This document shows, piece by piece, positions 8,121 through 15,156 of a DNA stretch of 64,000 nucleotides. Position 1 is the first letter of the stretch. Each line of letters opens with the position of its first letter. The stretch lies in contig DASUYB010000132.1 of the NCBI GenBank assembly GCA_036377595.1, forward strand, positions 52,558-116,557, in the 5' to 3' direction. The stretch is from Longimicrobium sp. (GTDB lineage: Bacteria > Gemmatimonadota > Gemmatimonadetes > Longimicrobiales > Longimicrobiaceae). The translations under genes and the position numbers were made by a program. The notes beneath the pieces are model-generated. The model was not told the DNA's origin, searched no databases, and saw only the letters and a program-made list of their open reading frames with translations.

Positions 8121-8363
8121 TCAGCTGGTGAAGCAGCGGGCCACGCACGCCAGGTTGGCGCCCGACCCCGCGCAGCGCGCCCAGCACGCCAGGTCGCCGC
8201 CGCACTCGGCGCCGCAGCGCCGCGCGGTGGCGGCGCCCACGCACCCGGCCGTGCAGGTGTCGTCGAAGGCCGGGCGGATGCCGCCGCCGCGCGGCGCTGC
8301 GGCCGGGGTGCGGGCGGCGCCGGCGGTGACCGCCGCGCCCAGGGTCATCCGGGGGACGCGCAT
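8121..8363 (-). CDS. Eight-cysteine peptide 2 of the PatA-like operon
   Basis: 80 residues starting MRVPRMTLGAAV, matching the MKLPPMTL start of its two sisters. An upstream ATG at 8381 would add six residues, but the AGGAG site and the family alignment favour 8363. The core has the same eight-cysteine order: C-x3-C-x8-C-x3-C-x5-C-W-x2-C-A-G-x6-C-x3-C. The linker is Ala/Gly/Pro-rich. The sequence between the cysteines differs a lot from the sisters, so the cysteine frame and the first nine residues seem to be under selection. Likely a substrate of the operon's maturation protease (inference). Confidence 0.82.
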   Translation of the reverse strand: MRVPRMTLGAAVTAGAARTPAAAPRGGGIRPAFDDTCTAGCVGAATARRCGAECGGDLACWARCAGSGANLACVARCFTS

Positions 8364-8405
8364 GCCGTTTCTCCTGCCCATCGGGTTCAGAAAGCGCCGC
8401 CGCGG

Positions 8406-9158
8406 CTATCCGCGCGCCACCACCCAGGCCGGCGCCGCCTCGGGCACGCCGCCGCCCAGGTCGCCGTCGTGGCGCTCGCGGTCCGCCGGCTGCGCGTAGT
8501 CGAAGGCCAGCGGGCCGTAGCCCTCGTTCATCCGCCAGTCGCCCAGCAGCCCGGGCTCGGCCGTCGACGCCGCGAACCCGTTCCACGCCGACGCGGCGGC
8601 CACCTCGGCCGCCGACAGCGCGCGCCCGAACAGCCGCACCCGCGAGATCGAGCCGGGAAAGTGCAGGTCGCCCTGGGCGTCCGTGTGGCCGATGGTCACC
8701 GGCGCGGTGGCGCCCTGGATGGGGTCGGCGCCCGAGTTCCGGTACACGGTGACCGACATCCTCCCCCCCGCCGTCACGGTCAGGGCCATCGCGGCCGCGT
8801 CGTACACGGTGGCCACGAAGATCCGGGCGCGCCGCCCGTCCAGGGGCACCAGCCCGTCCAGCGGCACCACCACCTCGGTGGCGTTGTAGCGCACGCGCAG
8901 CTGCATCGGCTGGCCGACCGCGGCCTCCACCCGCCACCACGCGCCCTGCTCCACGGCGCCGGCGATCCCCAGCACCCCGGCGTTGCGCCCCTCCTCCACC
9001 AGCTCGGCCAGGTCGACGCGGAAGATCACCGTGAAGCCCTGTTCCAGCGCCGGCGTGGGAAGGCGGGCCACCACCACGTCGTCCACGCCGTCGAAGCGCA
9101 GCTCCGCCTCGAGCAGCGGCGCAAAGCGGGGCACGGTGGTGGGCGGCGTGGCGAACAC
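8406..9158 (-). CDS. LamG/concanavalin-type lectin-like protein of the operon
   Basis: 250 residues forming a LamG-like jelly roll: LRFDGVDDVVVARLP, then FTVIFRVDLAE, the strand pair ISRVRLFGRALSAAEVAAAS and, near the end, GLLGDWRMNEGYGPLAFDYA. The second half of this pattern is typical of Laminin_G_3 domains, which bind glycans or proteins, usually outside the cell. There is no signal peptide. The GTG at 9158 was chosen because GGAGGA lies four to five bases upstream; a GTG at 9182 overlapping the previous stop is possible. Confidence 0.8.
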   Translation of the reverse strand: MFATPPTTVPRFAPLLEAELRFDGVDDVVVARLPTPALEQGFTVIFRVDLAELVEEGRNAGVLGIAGAVEQGAWWRVEAAVGQPMQLRVRYNATEVVVPLDGLVPLDGRRARIFVATVYDAAAMALTVTAGGRMSVTVYRNSGADPIQGATAPVTIGHTDAQGDLHFPGSISRVRLFGRALSAAEVAAASAWNGFAASTAEPGLLGDWRMNEGYGPLAFDYAQPADRERHDGDLGGGVPEAAPAWVVARG

Positions 9159-9178
9159 GGCTCCTCCGGGTGCGGGGT

Positions 9179-9406
9179 TCACAGGCAGCGGGTGATGCAG
9201 CCGATGGCCTGCGGGCCGGCGCAGGCCAGCCAGCAGGCGGGGTTGGGGCCGCAGACCAGGCACGAGAGCACGCCGGCCCCGCACCCCAGCAGGCATCCCA
9301 GGTCGAACTGCGGGGCCACGCCGGCGGCGCCGTGCGGCCGGGCCCGCCCGGCCGCCGGGGCGGCGCCCGGCGCCGCGTGCCCCAGCGTCATCGGCGGCAG
9401 CTTCAT
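9179..9406 (-). CDS. Eight-cysteine peptide 1 of the PatA-like operon
   Basis: 75 residues: MKLPPMTLG leader-like start, Ala/Gly/Pro/Arg linker of about 25 residues, then C-x3-C-x6-C-x2-C-x5-C-W-x2-C-A-G-x5-C-x3-C and a final L. The CLVCGPNPACWLACAGP block is the most conserved part among the three sisters. Four cysteine pairs at i,i+3 or i,i+4 would suit a helical hairpin with stacked disulfides, a metal site, or thioether/azoline modification. It lies 38 bp after the PatA/PatG C-terminal-domain gene, the usual place of a precursor next to its protease. GGGAGAGAG before ATG. Confidence 0.84.
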   Translation of the reverse strand: MKLPPMTLGHAAPGAAPAAGRARPHGAAGVAPQFDLGCLLGCGAGVLSCLVCGPNPACWLACAGPQAIGCITRCL

Positions 9407-9443
9407 CTCTCTCCCCCGTTCGCGGGAAGGCCGGCCGGCGGCG

Positions 9444-10445
9444 TCACGGCCGGTCGAAGTACTGCTGCACGGGCGACGCGAGGAACGGGAACAGCCCGGT
9501 CACGTCCACCCGCGCGAAGTACCGCCGCACCTCGTTCGACACGGTGTTGTTGAACGAGAAGATCACGTCCACGATGCGCCGCGTGCCCGACAGGCGCGAC
9601 GGCTGCGCCGAGACCGAGGCGATCTGGAAGGGGCGCGGCTCCTCGAACAGCTCGGCGGCCGTCACGTAGATGTCCAGCGCCCGCACGGTCATGAAGTTGA
9701 TGGCGCGGTGCTCGTCGCTCTGCCCCGTGTTGTCGCCCAGCTCCTGCAGCACCAGCAGGGTCTGCCGCACCACGTCTTCGGGGAGCGTCGTCCCGATGAC
9801 CCGCGCGTGCTCGATGATGCTCTGGATGAGCGCGGCGTTGGTGTAGTGGTAGACCTGGGTGGCGTTGACCAGCGGGAGCTGCACCCCGTTGCACATCGAG
9901 GCGGGCGCCACCGGCCCCAGCGTGCCCACCACCAGCGTGTTGGTGCGCTCGGTGGGGTCGGGCTGCAGCGCCATGATCAGGTCCGACAGCTCCACGAACG
10001 AGCGCGGGACCACCAGGTACACCTCCACCCCCTCCACCAGGAACACCCAGCACATGTCCCGGGCGATGTAGATGTTGGGGGCCTGGCTCAGCACGGTGTA
10101 CAGCTCGCGGCGCGAGATCGCTGCGTCGGAGCGCAGCCCGGCCACCGCCCGGAACTCCTGCTCCAGGCTCTGGTCGGGAAAGCGGGCCCGCACGTCGCCG
10201 ATGGCGTAGACGAAGCCCACCGGGCCGCCGCCCCCGCCGCAGCCGCACCCGCCTGCCTTCCGGGCGCCGCCGCACCCGCAGCCGCAGTCGCCGCCGTCGC
10301 CGCAGGCGGGGCGTACGCTGGTGGGGTCGGGCACGGCCGCCGGGGCCAGCCCGGGTGCCACGGGGGTGCCGGGGATCGAGTCCAGCAGGGGGGCGCCGGC
10401 CGCCTGGGGTGCCGCGCCGTCGAGGGTCTCGGTGGCGTCCGTCAT
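9444..10445 (-). CDS. Stand-alone PatA/PatG C-terminal domain protein
   Basis: 333 residues. Residues 1-47 are a Pro/Ala linker and 48-69 a Cys/Gly cluster (GDCGCGCGG, GGCGCGG). From about 77 the domain resembles the C-terminal part of the cyanobactin proteases PatA/PatG: GFVYAIGDVRARFP, DMCWVFLVEGVEVYLVVPRS, MCNGVQLPLVNATQVYHY, DEHRAINFMTVRALDIY and a final SGTRRIVDVIFSFNN. In those proteins this domain is fused behind the S8 protease; here it is a separate gene overlapping the protease stop by 4 bp (ATGA), so the two are translationally coupled. Known PatG domains bind zinc; their role is unclear. Family match is from memory. Confidence 0.82.
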   Translation of the reverse strand: MTDATETLDGAAPQAAGAPLLDSIPGTPVAPGLAPAAVPDPTSVRPACGDGGDCGCGCGGARKAGGCGCGGGGGPVGFVYAIGDVRARFPDQSLEQEFRAVAGLRSDAAISRRELYTVLSQAPNIYIARDMCWVFLVEGVEVYLVVPRSFVELSDLIMALQPDPTERTNTLVVGTLGPVAPASMCNGVQLPLVNATQVYHYTNAALIQSIIEHARVIGTTLPEDVVRQTLLVLQELGDNTGQSDEHRAINFMTVRALDIYVTAAELFEEPRPFQIASVSAQPSRLSGTRRIVDVIFSFNNTVSNEVRRYFARVDVTGLFPFLASPVQQYFDRP

Positions 10446-11320
10446 CTCGCGATGCGCTGAGGGTGTGCGGCGGCAAGCGCCGCCCGGCTTTGCGCGACGT
10501 CAAGGAGCGGTGGAACGATGCTGCCGCGGCGCGTTCCCGGGCGCAGCAGCGCGGAGCGCAGGGCGGCGGCGGGGGCGCCGGGGTGCAGCGACCAGAGCAG
10601 GGCCGCGGCGCCGCTCACCAGGGCGGCGGCGGCGCTGGTGCCGCTCATCTGCCGGTATCCGCCGCCGGGAACGGTGCTCCGCAGCGTGCCCGGCGCCAGC
10701 AGCCCGCCGCGCCCCACCCCCACCCCCAGGTTCGACGTCGGGAGCGGCCTTCCCGCCGCGTCGCACGCGGCCACCGGGAGCACGGCGGGGTGGCGGAAGA
10801 GGGGCACCGGCCCGATGCCGCCGCCGTTCCCCGCGGCGGCCACCAGCAGCACCCCGCGCCCGGCCGCGTACCCCAGGGCCTCGCGCAGGGCGGGCGCGTC
10901 GGCCAGCGTGCTGCTGGTCAGTCCCAGGCTCATGTTCAGCACCTTGACTCCGGCGTCCACGCACTCGGCCACGGCCTGCGCCAGCTCGTCGGCGGTCACC
11001 ACGGGGCAGGCGTCGATGGTGGCCGCCTCGCAGAAGATCGGCCTCACCCGCAGCGGGCACCCCGGGCAGATCGCCGGCGCCTGGCCGCCGCGGCGCGCCG
11101 CCAGGATCCCGGCCACGAAGGTGCCGTGGTGGCACGCCTCGCTCCCGCTGACCCGGCAGGCGGCGCCGGTGCCCGTGCCCACGCTGGAGATCGGCGCCCC
11201 CGCCAGGTCGGGGTGGGTCACGTCCACCGGCCCGTCGATCATTCCCACCAGCACCCGCGGGCTTCCCTCGGTTTCGGCCATGAGGGCGTCCAGGCGTGTG
11301 GCTGCCAGCGACGGGGACAT
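10442..11320 (-). CDS. S8 subtilisin-like protease, PatA/PatG type
   Basis: 292 residues, a bare protease domain with no signal peptide or propeptide, so it acts in the cytoplasm. Catalytic triad: Asp29 in VLVGMIDGPVDVTHPDL, His65 in CHHGTFVAGILAA, Ser229 in QMSGTSAAAALVSGA; the oxyanion Asn is N165 in AAAGNGGG. The IDGPVDVTHP form of the Asp motif, together with ICPGCPLRVRPIF, is typical of the cyanobactin maturation proteases PatA/PatG rather than of secreted subtilisins. Those enzymes cut leader peptides (PatA) or cut and macrocyclise (PatG). It heads the ten-gene operon. No oxidase or cyclodehydratase gene is present. Confidence 0.88.
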   Translation of the reverse strand: MSPSLAATRLDALMAETEGSPRVLVGMIDGPVDVTHPDLAGAPISSVGTGTGAACRVSGSEACHHGTFVAGILAARRGGQAPAICPGCPLRVRPIFCEAATIDACPVVTADELAQAVAECVDAGVKVLNMSLGLTSSTLADAPALREALGYAAGRGVLLVAAAGNGGGIGPVPLFRHPAVLPVAACDAAGRPLPTSNLGVGVGRGGLLAPGTLRSTVPGGGYRQMSGTSAAAALVSGAAALLWSLHPGAPAAALRSALLRPGTRRGSIVPPLLDVAQSRAALAAAHPQRIAR

Positions 11321-12168
11321 CGGCGACGGGCGGTGGATTTCTCAAACTGCGACGTAAAACGGATACAGTTCCGGAGGACGCGGCGCAAGGCATTCGTTGT
11401 GCGGCGCCGACCGGATCGCGCCCAAGGTCGTGACACGTGCGGGGATACGCGGATGCGGCTTCTTCATCAAAGAGCGGCTTGTGGGATGTTTGATGGACGG
11501 GGGAAGCGGTACGAGGCGCTTGGAAGGCCGACGCCCGCGGGACCGGCACAGGGCTACAGGGGTGACGGAGGCACAGGAGACCCTCTCGCAGTTCCCTGTG
11601 CTTCCGTGATGCCCGTGTCCTCCTGTGACAATCGAGATCGCCGGGACGCGAACGATCTTTCCGGATCGGGGAGGTGGATCCCGGCCGCGCCGGCGTGCCC
11701 GGCTATAAGCACGCGACGGCGCATCCCATCCGGCCATGGATGCGGGGATTCATCGCGGGCCCGCCCGGCCGGGGGATACCCCGGCCGGAAGAACCCCGCC
11801 TCCCGCTTTGAGCCGTCCGTCTTTGGAAGCGGCACGATGTACGCGGCCACTCCCCTGCCGGCGCCAGGATCAGGCGCCCTCGTTCCAGATACTGCAGCAG
11901 AAGATGGGGCGCGGCACCGATCGAGCCTGAGAGAGAGTGCGAGAGTGCGTCGGGCCTGGGCGAGCCCGGCGCACTCTCGCACTCTCGCACTCTCGCACTC
12001 TCGCACTCTCGCACTCTCGCACTCTCGTCCGTGGCGCACCCGTTGAACCCGCTTATATTCAGGCATCCTCTGCCACGCTCCCCGCGAGCAGAGTAGCTGC
12101 GCAACTTCCTTCTTCCTCCCCTCGTAGTCCCTGCCGCCCGGAAACGTCCGGGCAAGGACACCGCACGG
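11321..12168. other. 848-bp intergenic region with repeats
   Basis: No gene with convincing coding character. It must hold the promoter of the minus-strand PatA-like operon and that of the plus-strand gene at 12169. Contents: an imperfect hairpin at 11547-11629 made of CACAGGAG/GACGGAGG words; an 8-bp microsatellite at 11934-12028; and a TATATT box at 12053-12058 about 110 bases before the next ATG. Confidence 0.6.
11934..12028. repeat. 8-bp microsatellite hairpin (ACTCTCGC)n
   Basis: About seven tandem copies of ACTCTCGC (roughly 11972-12028) face a shorter run of GAGAGTGC (11934-11957), giving a hairpin whose long arm is a pure microsatellite. Copy number is likely to vary. Confidence 0.85.
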
Positions 12169-12987
12169 ATGGACTTCTACCTCTTTTCGCTGCTGCTGGG
12201 CTTCGTGGGGCTGCTGGTGATGGCCGTGAGCGGCGTGGCCGGCCACGGCGGCGACCACGGCGCGCACGGGCACGGCGGCGGCCACCTCCACGCCGGCGGC
12301 CACCACGCCGGCGACGTCAACGTCCACGGGATCGGCGGCCACGGCATCGCCCACGGGCACGCGGGCGGCCACGCGCTCGACGCCGGCGGCGGACACGCCC
12401 TCGGCCACGCGGGCCACGCGGGCGGGCACGGCGTCGCCCACGCGGGGCACGGGCACGACGTGGCGCACGGTGGGCACGCGCACCACGGCCATCATGGCGA
12501 CCACCATGCCGGCGACGGCGGGAAGGCGGTGGGAAGCTGGTTCCTCTCCTTCCTCTCGCCGCGCGTGCTGTTCAGCGTCCTGGTCGGCGTGGGTGCGGCG
12601 GGGGTGCTGCTGGGCGGCGTGCTCGGCGGGCCGCTGCTGGCGGCCGCGGCGGTCGCCGGCGGGTTCGCCTTCGAGCTGCTGGCGGTGCGGCCGGTGTGGA
12701 ACTTCTTCTTCCGCTTCGGATCGGAGCCCGCGCTCACGCTGGAGAGCGCCGTAACCGACACGGCCACGGCGGTCACCGGCTTCAACCCCGAGGGCGAGGG
12801 GCTGGTGAAGATCGAGCTGGACGGCCAGATCGTGCAGGTGCTGGCGCGGCTGAGCCCGGCCGACCGAGCCAGCGGCACCCGCGTGCGCGCCGGCGACACC
12901 CTGGTGGTGGAGGAAGTGGACGCGGTTCGCAACCGCTGCACCGTATCGCTCCCCGTCTCCGCGGCGGGGCTCATCCGCGGCGCCTGA
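12169..12987 (+). CDS. His/Gly-rich NfeD-like membrane protein
   Basis: 272 residues. A first membrane helix (4-24) leads to a loop at 25-118 with 28 histidines, mostly HG/HA words. Two hydrophobic segments (about 130-170) and a C-terminal OB-type domain (190-265; GEGLVKIELDGQIVQVLARL) follow, typical of NfeD-family proteins. NfeD proteins are partners of flotillin/stomatin proteins and shape membrane microdomains. The flotillin gene follows 26 bp downstream, as expected. The His-rich loop is unusual for the family and should bind Zn, Ni or Cu. A TATATT box lies about 110 bases upstream. Confidence 0.8.
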   Translation: MDFYLFSLLLGFVGLLVMAVSGVAGHGGDHGAHGHGGGHLHAGGHHAGDVNVHGIGGHGIAHGHAGGHALDAGGGHALGHAGHAGGHGVAHAGHGHDVAHGGHAHHGHHGDHHAGDGGKAVGSWFLSFLSPRVLFSVLVGVGAAGVLLGGVLGGPLLAAAAVAGGFAFELLAVRPVWNFFFRFGSEPALTLESAVTDTATAVTGFNPEGEGLVKIELDGQIVQVLARLSPADRASGTRVRAGDTLVVEEVDAVRNRCTVSLPVSAAGLIRGA

Positions 12988-13013
12988 GCCGCGCCGCACA
13001 ACCTGGAGGATCA

Positions 13014-14351
13014 ATGGAATCGAGCCTGATCTGGACGGCCGTGGCGGTGCTGGTCGCCGTCTTCGTGCTGATCCCGATGACGGTGTCGGCCTTTCTGCGC
13101 AACGTGGAGGCGGGCACCATCCGCATGGTGAGCTGGCTCACCGGGCGCACCTACATCTACCGCGGCCCCGGCAAGAGCAAGGAGATCCCGCTCTTCACCA
13201 CCGGGACCACCATCTCCAGCAAGGCCATCAACGTCGACCTCGACATCACCGACCAGACCGCCGACCTGGACCAGAACGGCGTGCCGCAGCCCATCAAGGT
13301 GCGCGTCCTCGCCAGCGCCATCGTCTCGGTGGGCGACAGCGACCCGATGATCAAGACGGCGGCCAACCGCTTCTTCAGCAAGCCGCAGGAGGAGCAGCTC
13401 AACATCCTCATCGACCTGCTGAGCTCGTCGGGGCGCCGCGCCATCAACCTGCTGACGCACGACCAGCTGTTCTCGGCCAAGACGGCGCCGAAGCTTCCCG
13501 CCGCCGTGCCCGGCCAGACCGTGGCCGTGGCGGTGCACGAGGAGGCGCCGGTGGCCATCGTCCCCGCCGGGGGCACCGAGGACGACGACGATCCGCTGGC
13601 CATCATCATCCGCAAGGCGTGCAGCCGCGAGCTGACCGACCTGGGGCTGACCTTCAACTCGCTGAACATCAAGGTGGTGCAGAGCGAGGTGGCCGAGGCG
13701 CGGCGCCGGCAGTCGGCGGCCGAGGCGCAGGCCAACGCCGACATCGTGGCCGCCGTGCAGGCGCGGCGCGCCAAGGAGGCGGCGCTCGAGGCCGAGCGCA
13801 CCATCAGCGACAGGCAGCGCGAGCTGGAGCAGACGCGCGCGTCGAACGCGGCGCTGATCGCCGAGGCCGAGGCCAAGAAGCAGGAGGCGCTGGCCAAGCA
13901 GCGGCAGGCCGAGCTCGAGGCCACGCAGATCGCGCAGGCGCGCGCCGACGCCGAGCGGGTGCAGATCGAGGCCGCGGCCGCGGCCGACGCCGAGGCCATC
14001 CGCATCCGGCGCGTGGCCGAGGCCACCGCGGAGAGCATCCGCAAGGTGAACGAGGCCATCCAGCAGGGCGGCGAGGCGTACTTCCGCTACAAGCAGATCG
14101 AGATGCTGCCGGACATCGCCCCGTCGATCGCCGAGGCGCTGTCGCAGGCCCGCCTGGTCACCATCAGCGGCGGCGGCGGCGAGGGCGGCGCGGCCGACGC
14201 CACGGCGGGGAACATCACCAGCGTGATCCAGACGGTGCTGGCCGCGCAGCTGGTGGCCAAGGGCGGCCTGCTGGACGGCGACGCGCCCGCCGAGCGCGCG
14301 CCGCGCATCCCCGTCCCCGCCGTCACGCTCCCCAGCGGCCGCGCGGGGTGA
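13014..14351 (+). CDS. Flotillin-like SPFH/Band 7 protein
   Basis: 445 residues. N-terminal membrane anchor at 5-24, SPFH domain at about 28-215 with an acidic insertion (TEDDDDP), then a long coiled coil rich in Ala/Glu (about 225-355; EAEAKKQEALAKQRQAELEA) and a Gly/Ala tail. Flotillins form oligomeric scaffolds on the inner membrane and recruit signalling and secretion proteins. It forms an operon with the NfeD-like gene 26 bp upstream, a pairing seen in many bacteria. A GGAGG site precedes the ATG. A Rho-independent terminator follows at 14409. Confidence 0.88.
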   Translation: MESSLIWTAVAVLVAVFVLIPMTVSAFLRNVEAGTIRMVSWLTGRTYIYRGPGKSKEIPLFTTGTTISSKAINVDLDITDQTADLDQNGVPQPIKVRVLASAIVSVGDSDPMIKTAANRFFSKPQEEQLNILIDLLSSSGRRAINLLTHDQLFSAKTAPKLPAAVPGQTVAVAVHEEAPVAIVPAGGTEDDDDPLAIIIRKACSRELTDLGLTFNSLNIKVVQSEVAEARRRQSAAEAQANADIVAAVQARRAKEAALEAERTISDRQRELEQTRASNAALIAEAEAKKQEALAKQRQAELEATQIAQARADAERVQIEAAAAADAEAIRIRRVAEATAESIRKVNEAIQQGGEAYFRYKQIEMLPDIAPSIAEALSQARLVTISGGGGEGGAADATAGNITSVIQTVLAAQLVAKGGLLDGDAPAERAPRIPVPAVTLPSGRAG

Positions 14352-14408
14352 TGGAGATCTCCGGCCGACCGCGCTGAGCGTTCGGACGGATGATCGAGGG
14401 TGATGGAG

Positions 14409-14451
14409 ATCGGGCCGGGGCGCCGCGGGTGGCGCTCCGGCCCGATCTTTT
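14409..14451 (+). terminator. Rho-independent terminator of the flotillin operon
   Basis: A 16-bp stem (14409-14424 with 14431-14446) with a six-base loop, followed by CTTTTT. Confidence 0.9.
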
Positions 14452-14475
14452 TCCCTCGCTGGCGGCCGGGGTGGC

Positions 14476-14673
14476 CGGGCGATTGATGAAATCGCGGCAA
14501 CAACCACACGAAGTCCGCCTTCGCGGACTACATGCTTCGGTGAGGCCGAGATGCCGGTGCTCGCGACTGGCTTCGGCGAAACCGGCTCCGAGCGCCAGGG
14601 CCTCGTCCACACCCGGGTCTGTAGTCCCCGCGGGGGGACTTCGTGTCGTTGTTGCAGCGAATTTATTCGCCCG
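14476..14673. repeat. Non-coding element bounded by about 50-bp inverted repeats
   Basis: The left end (CGGGCGATTGATGAAATCGC, then GGCAACAACCACACGAAGTC) is mirrored at the right end with about 80% identity. The inner part contains smaller stems. A second copy lies at 40334-40575 and a single end at 1023-1078. No transposase or open frame is inside. Confidence 0.75.
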
Positions 14674-14842
14674 TCTCCCCCGTGCTTCGCTCCCTCGCGA
14701 GATTCGAATCTTCGGGACAAATCGCGCGTAGTGATACCGGCCGCGGGAACAGATGTGGGTGGACGGATCGCGGGCTGGCGCGGACGAAAGCGGACAGGTA
14801 TCGTTCCGGCGCGGACACATTCGACACACGGGAGCAAAGGCG
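14674..14842. other. Upstream region of the 14843 gene
   Basis: Together with the terminator and repeat element before it, this makes a 491-bp gap without a gene. I see no clear promoter match. Confidence 0.5.
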
Positions 14843-15073
14843 ATGGCGCGCGACGGCAAGGAGAGCAGCAAGGGGAAGAAGGCGATGCAGACGGCGGCGC
14901 TGCTGGCGGGCGCGGCGGGGCTGCTGCTGTTCATCGTGGGCGTCAAGCGCCGCTACCGGCTGGACGAGGAGCGCGAGATCGACGCTTCCCCGCCCCGCGC
15001 GCGACGCCGCCGCGACGTGGAGCCCGAACTCGACGAGCACACGGAAGACGAGGACGAGGCGGCCGAGGGCTGA
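14843..15073 (+). CDS. Small single-pass membrane protein, 76 aa
   Basis: Starts MARDGKESSKGKKAMQTAA after GGAG, has one membrane helix at about 16-35 (ALLAGAAGLLLFIVGV) and ends in a basic then acidic tail (HTEDEDEAAEG). Basic residues before the helix suggest the N-terminus stays inside. No family recognised. A strong terminator follows. Confidence 0.72.
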   Translation: MARDGKESSKGKKAMQTAALLAGAAGLLLFIVGVKRRYRLDEEREIDASPPRARRRRDVEPELDEHTEDEDEAAEG

Positions 15074-15094
15074 TCTCCCGATCTCCGTTCGACG

Positions 15095-15134
15095 CACGAA
15101 GGGCCCGCGCCGTACCTGGCGCGGGCCCTTCGTG
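15095..15134. terminator. Bidirectional terminator between convergent genes
   Basis: Perfect 17-bp stem (15095-15111 with 15118-15134) with loop GTACCT, between the small membrane protein (+) and the Ig-repeat lipoprotein (-). A diverged copy lies at 17279-17313. Confidence 0.85.
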
Positions 15135-15156
15135 CGTGCGTGGGGGCCTCGGGCGG

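Noticed and set aside
9179..9406. Classical cyanobactin precursor
   Set aside because: The peptide has no repeated core cassettes with recognition sites that I can see, and the operon has no cyclodehydratase. Only the protease part resembles the cyanobactin pathway.
7362..10460. A 1032-codon plus-strand open frame over the PatA-like operon
   Set aside because: It is a shadow of the minus-strand genes in GC-rich DNA. Its protein is low-complexity Arg/His/Gly/Pro, with no ribosome site or domain.
11650..11930. A degraded gene next to the PatA-like operon
   Set aside because: Short open frames exist but have no ribosome site, conserved motif or coherent composition.
11934..12028. CRISPR or phase-variable coding repeat
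   Set aside because: It is an 8-bp microsatellite in a gap, with no spacer and no gene across it.
14476..14673. Insertion sequence
   Set aside because: The element has inverted ends but no transposase frame and no clear target duplication, so it is called only a non-coding repeat.
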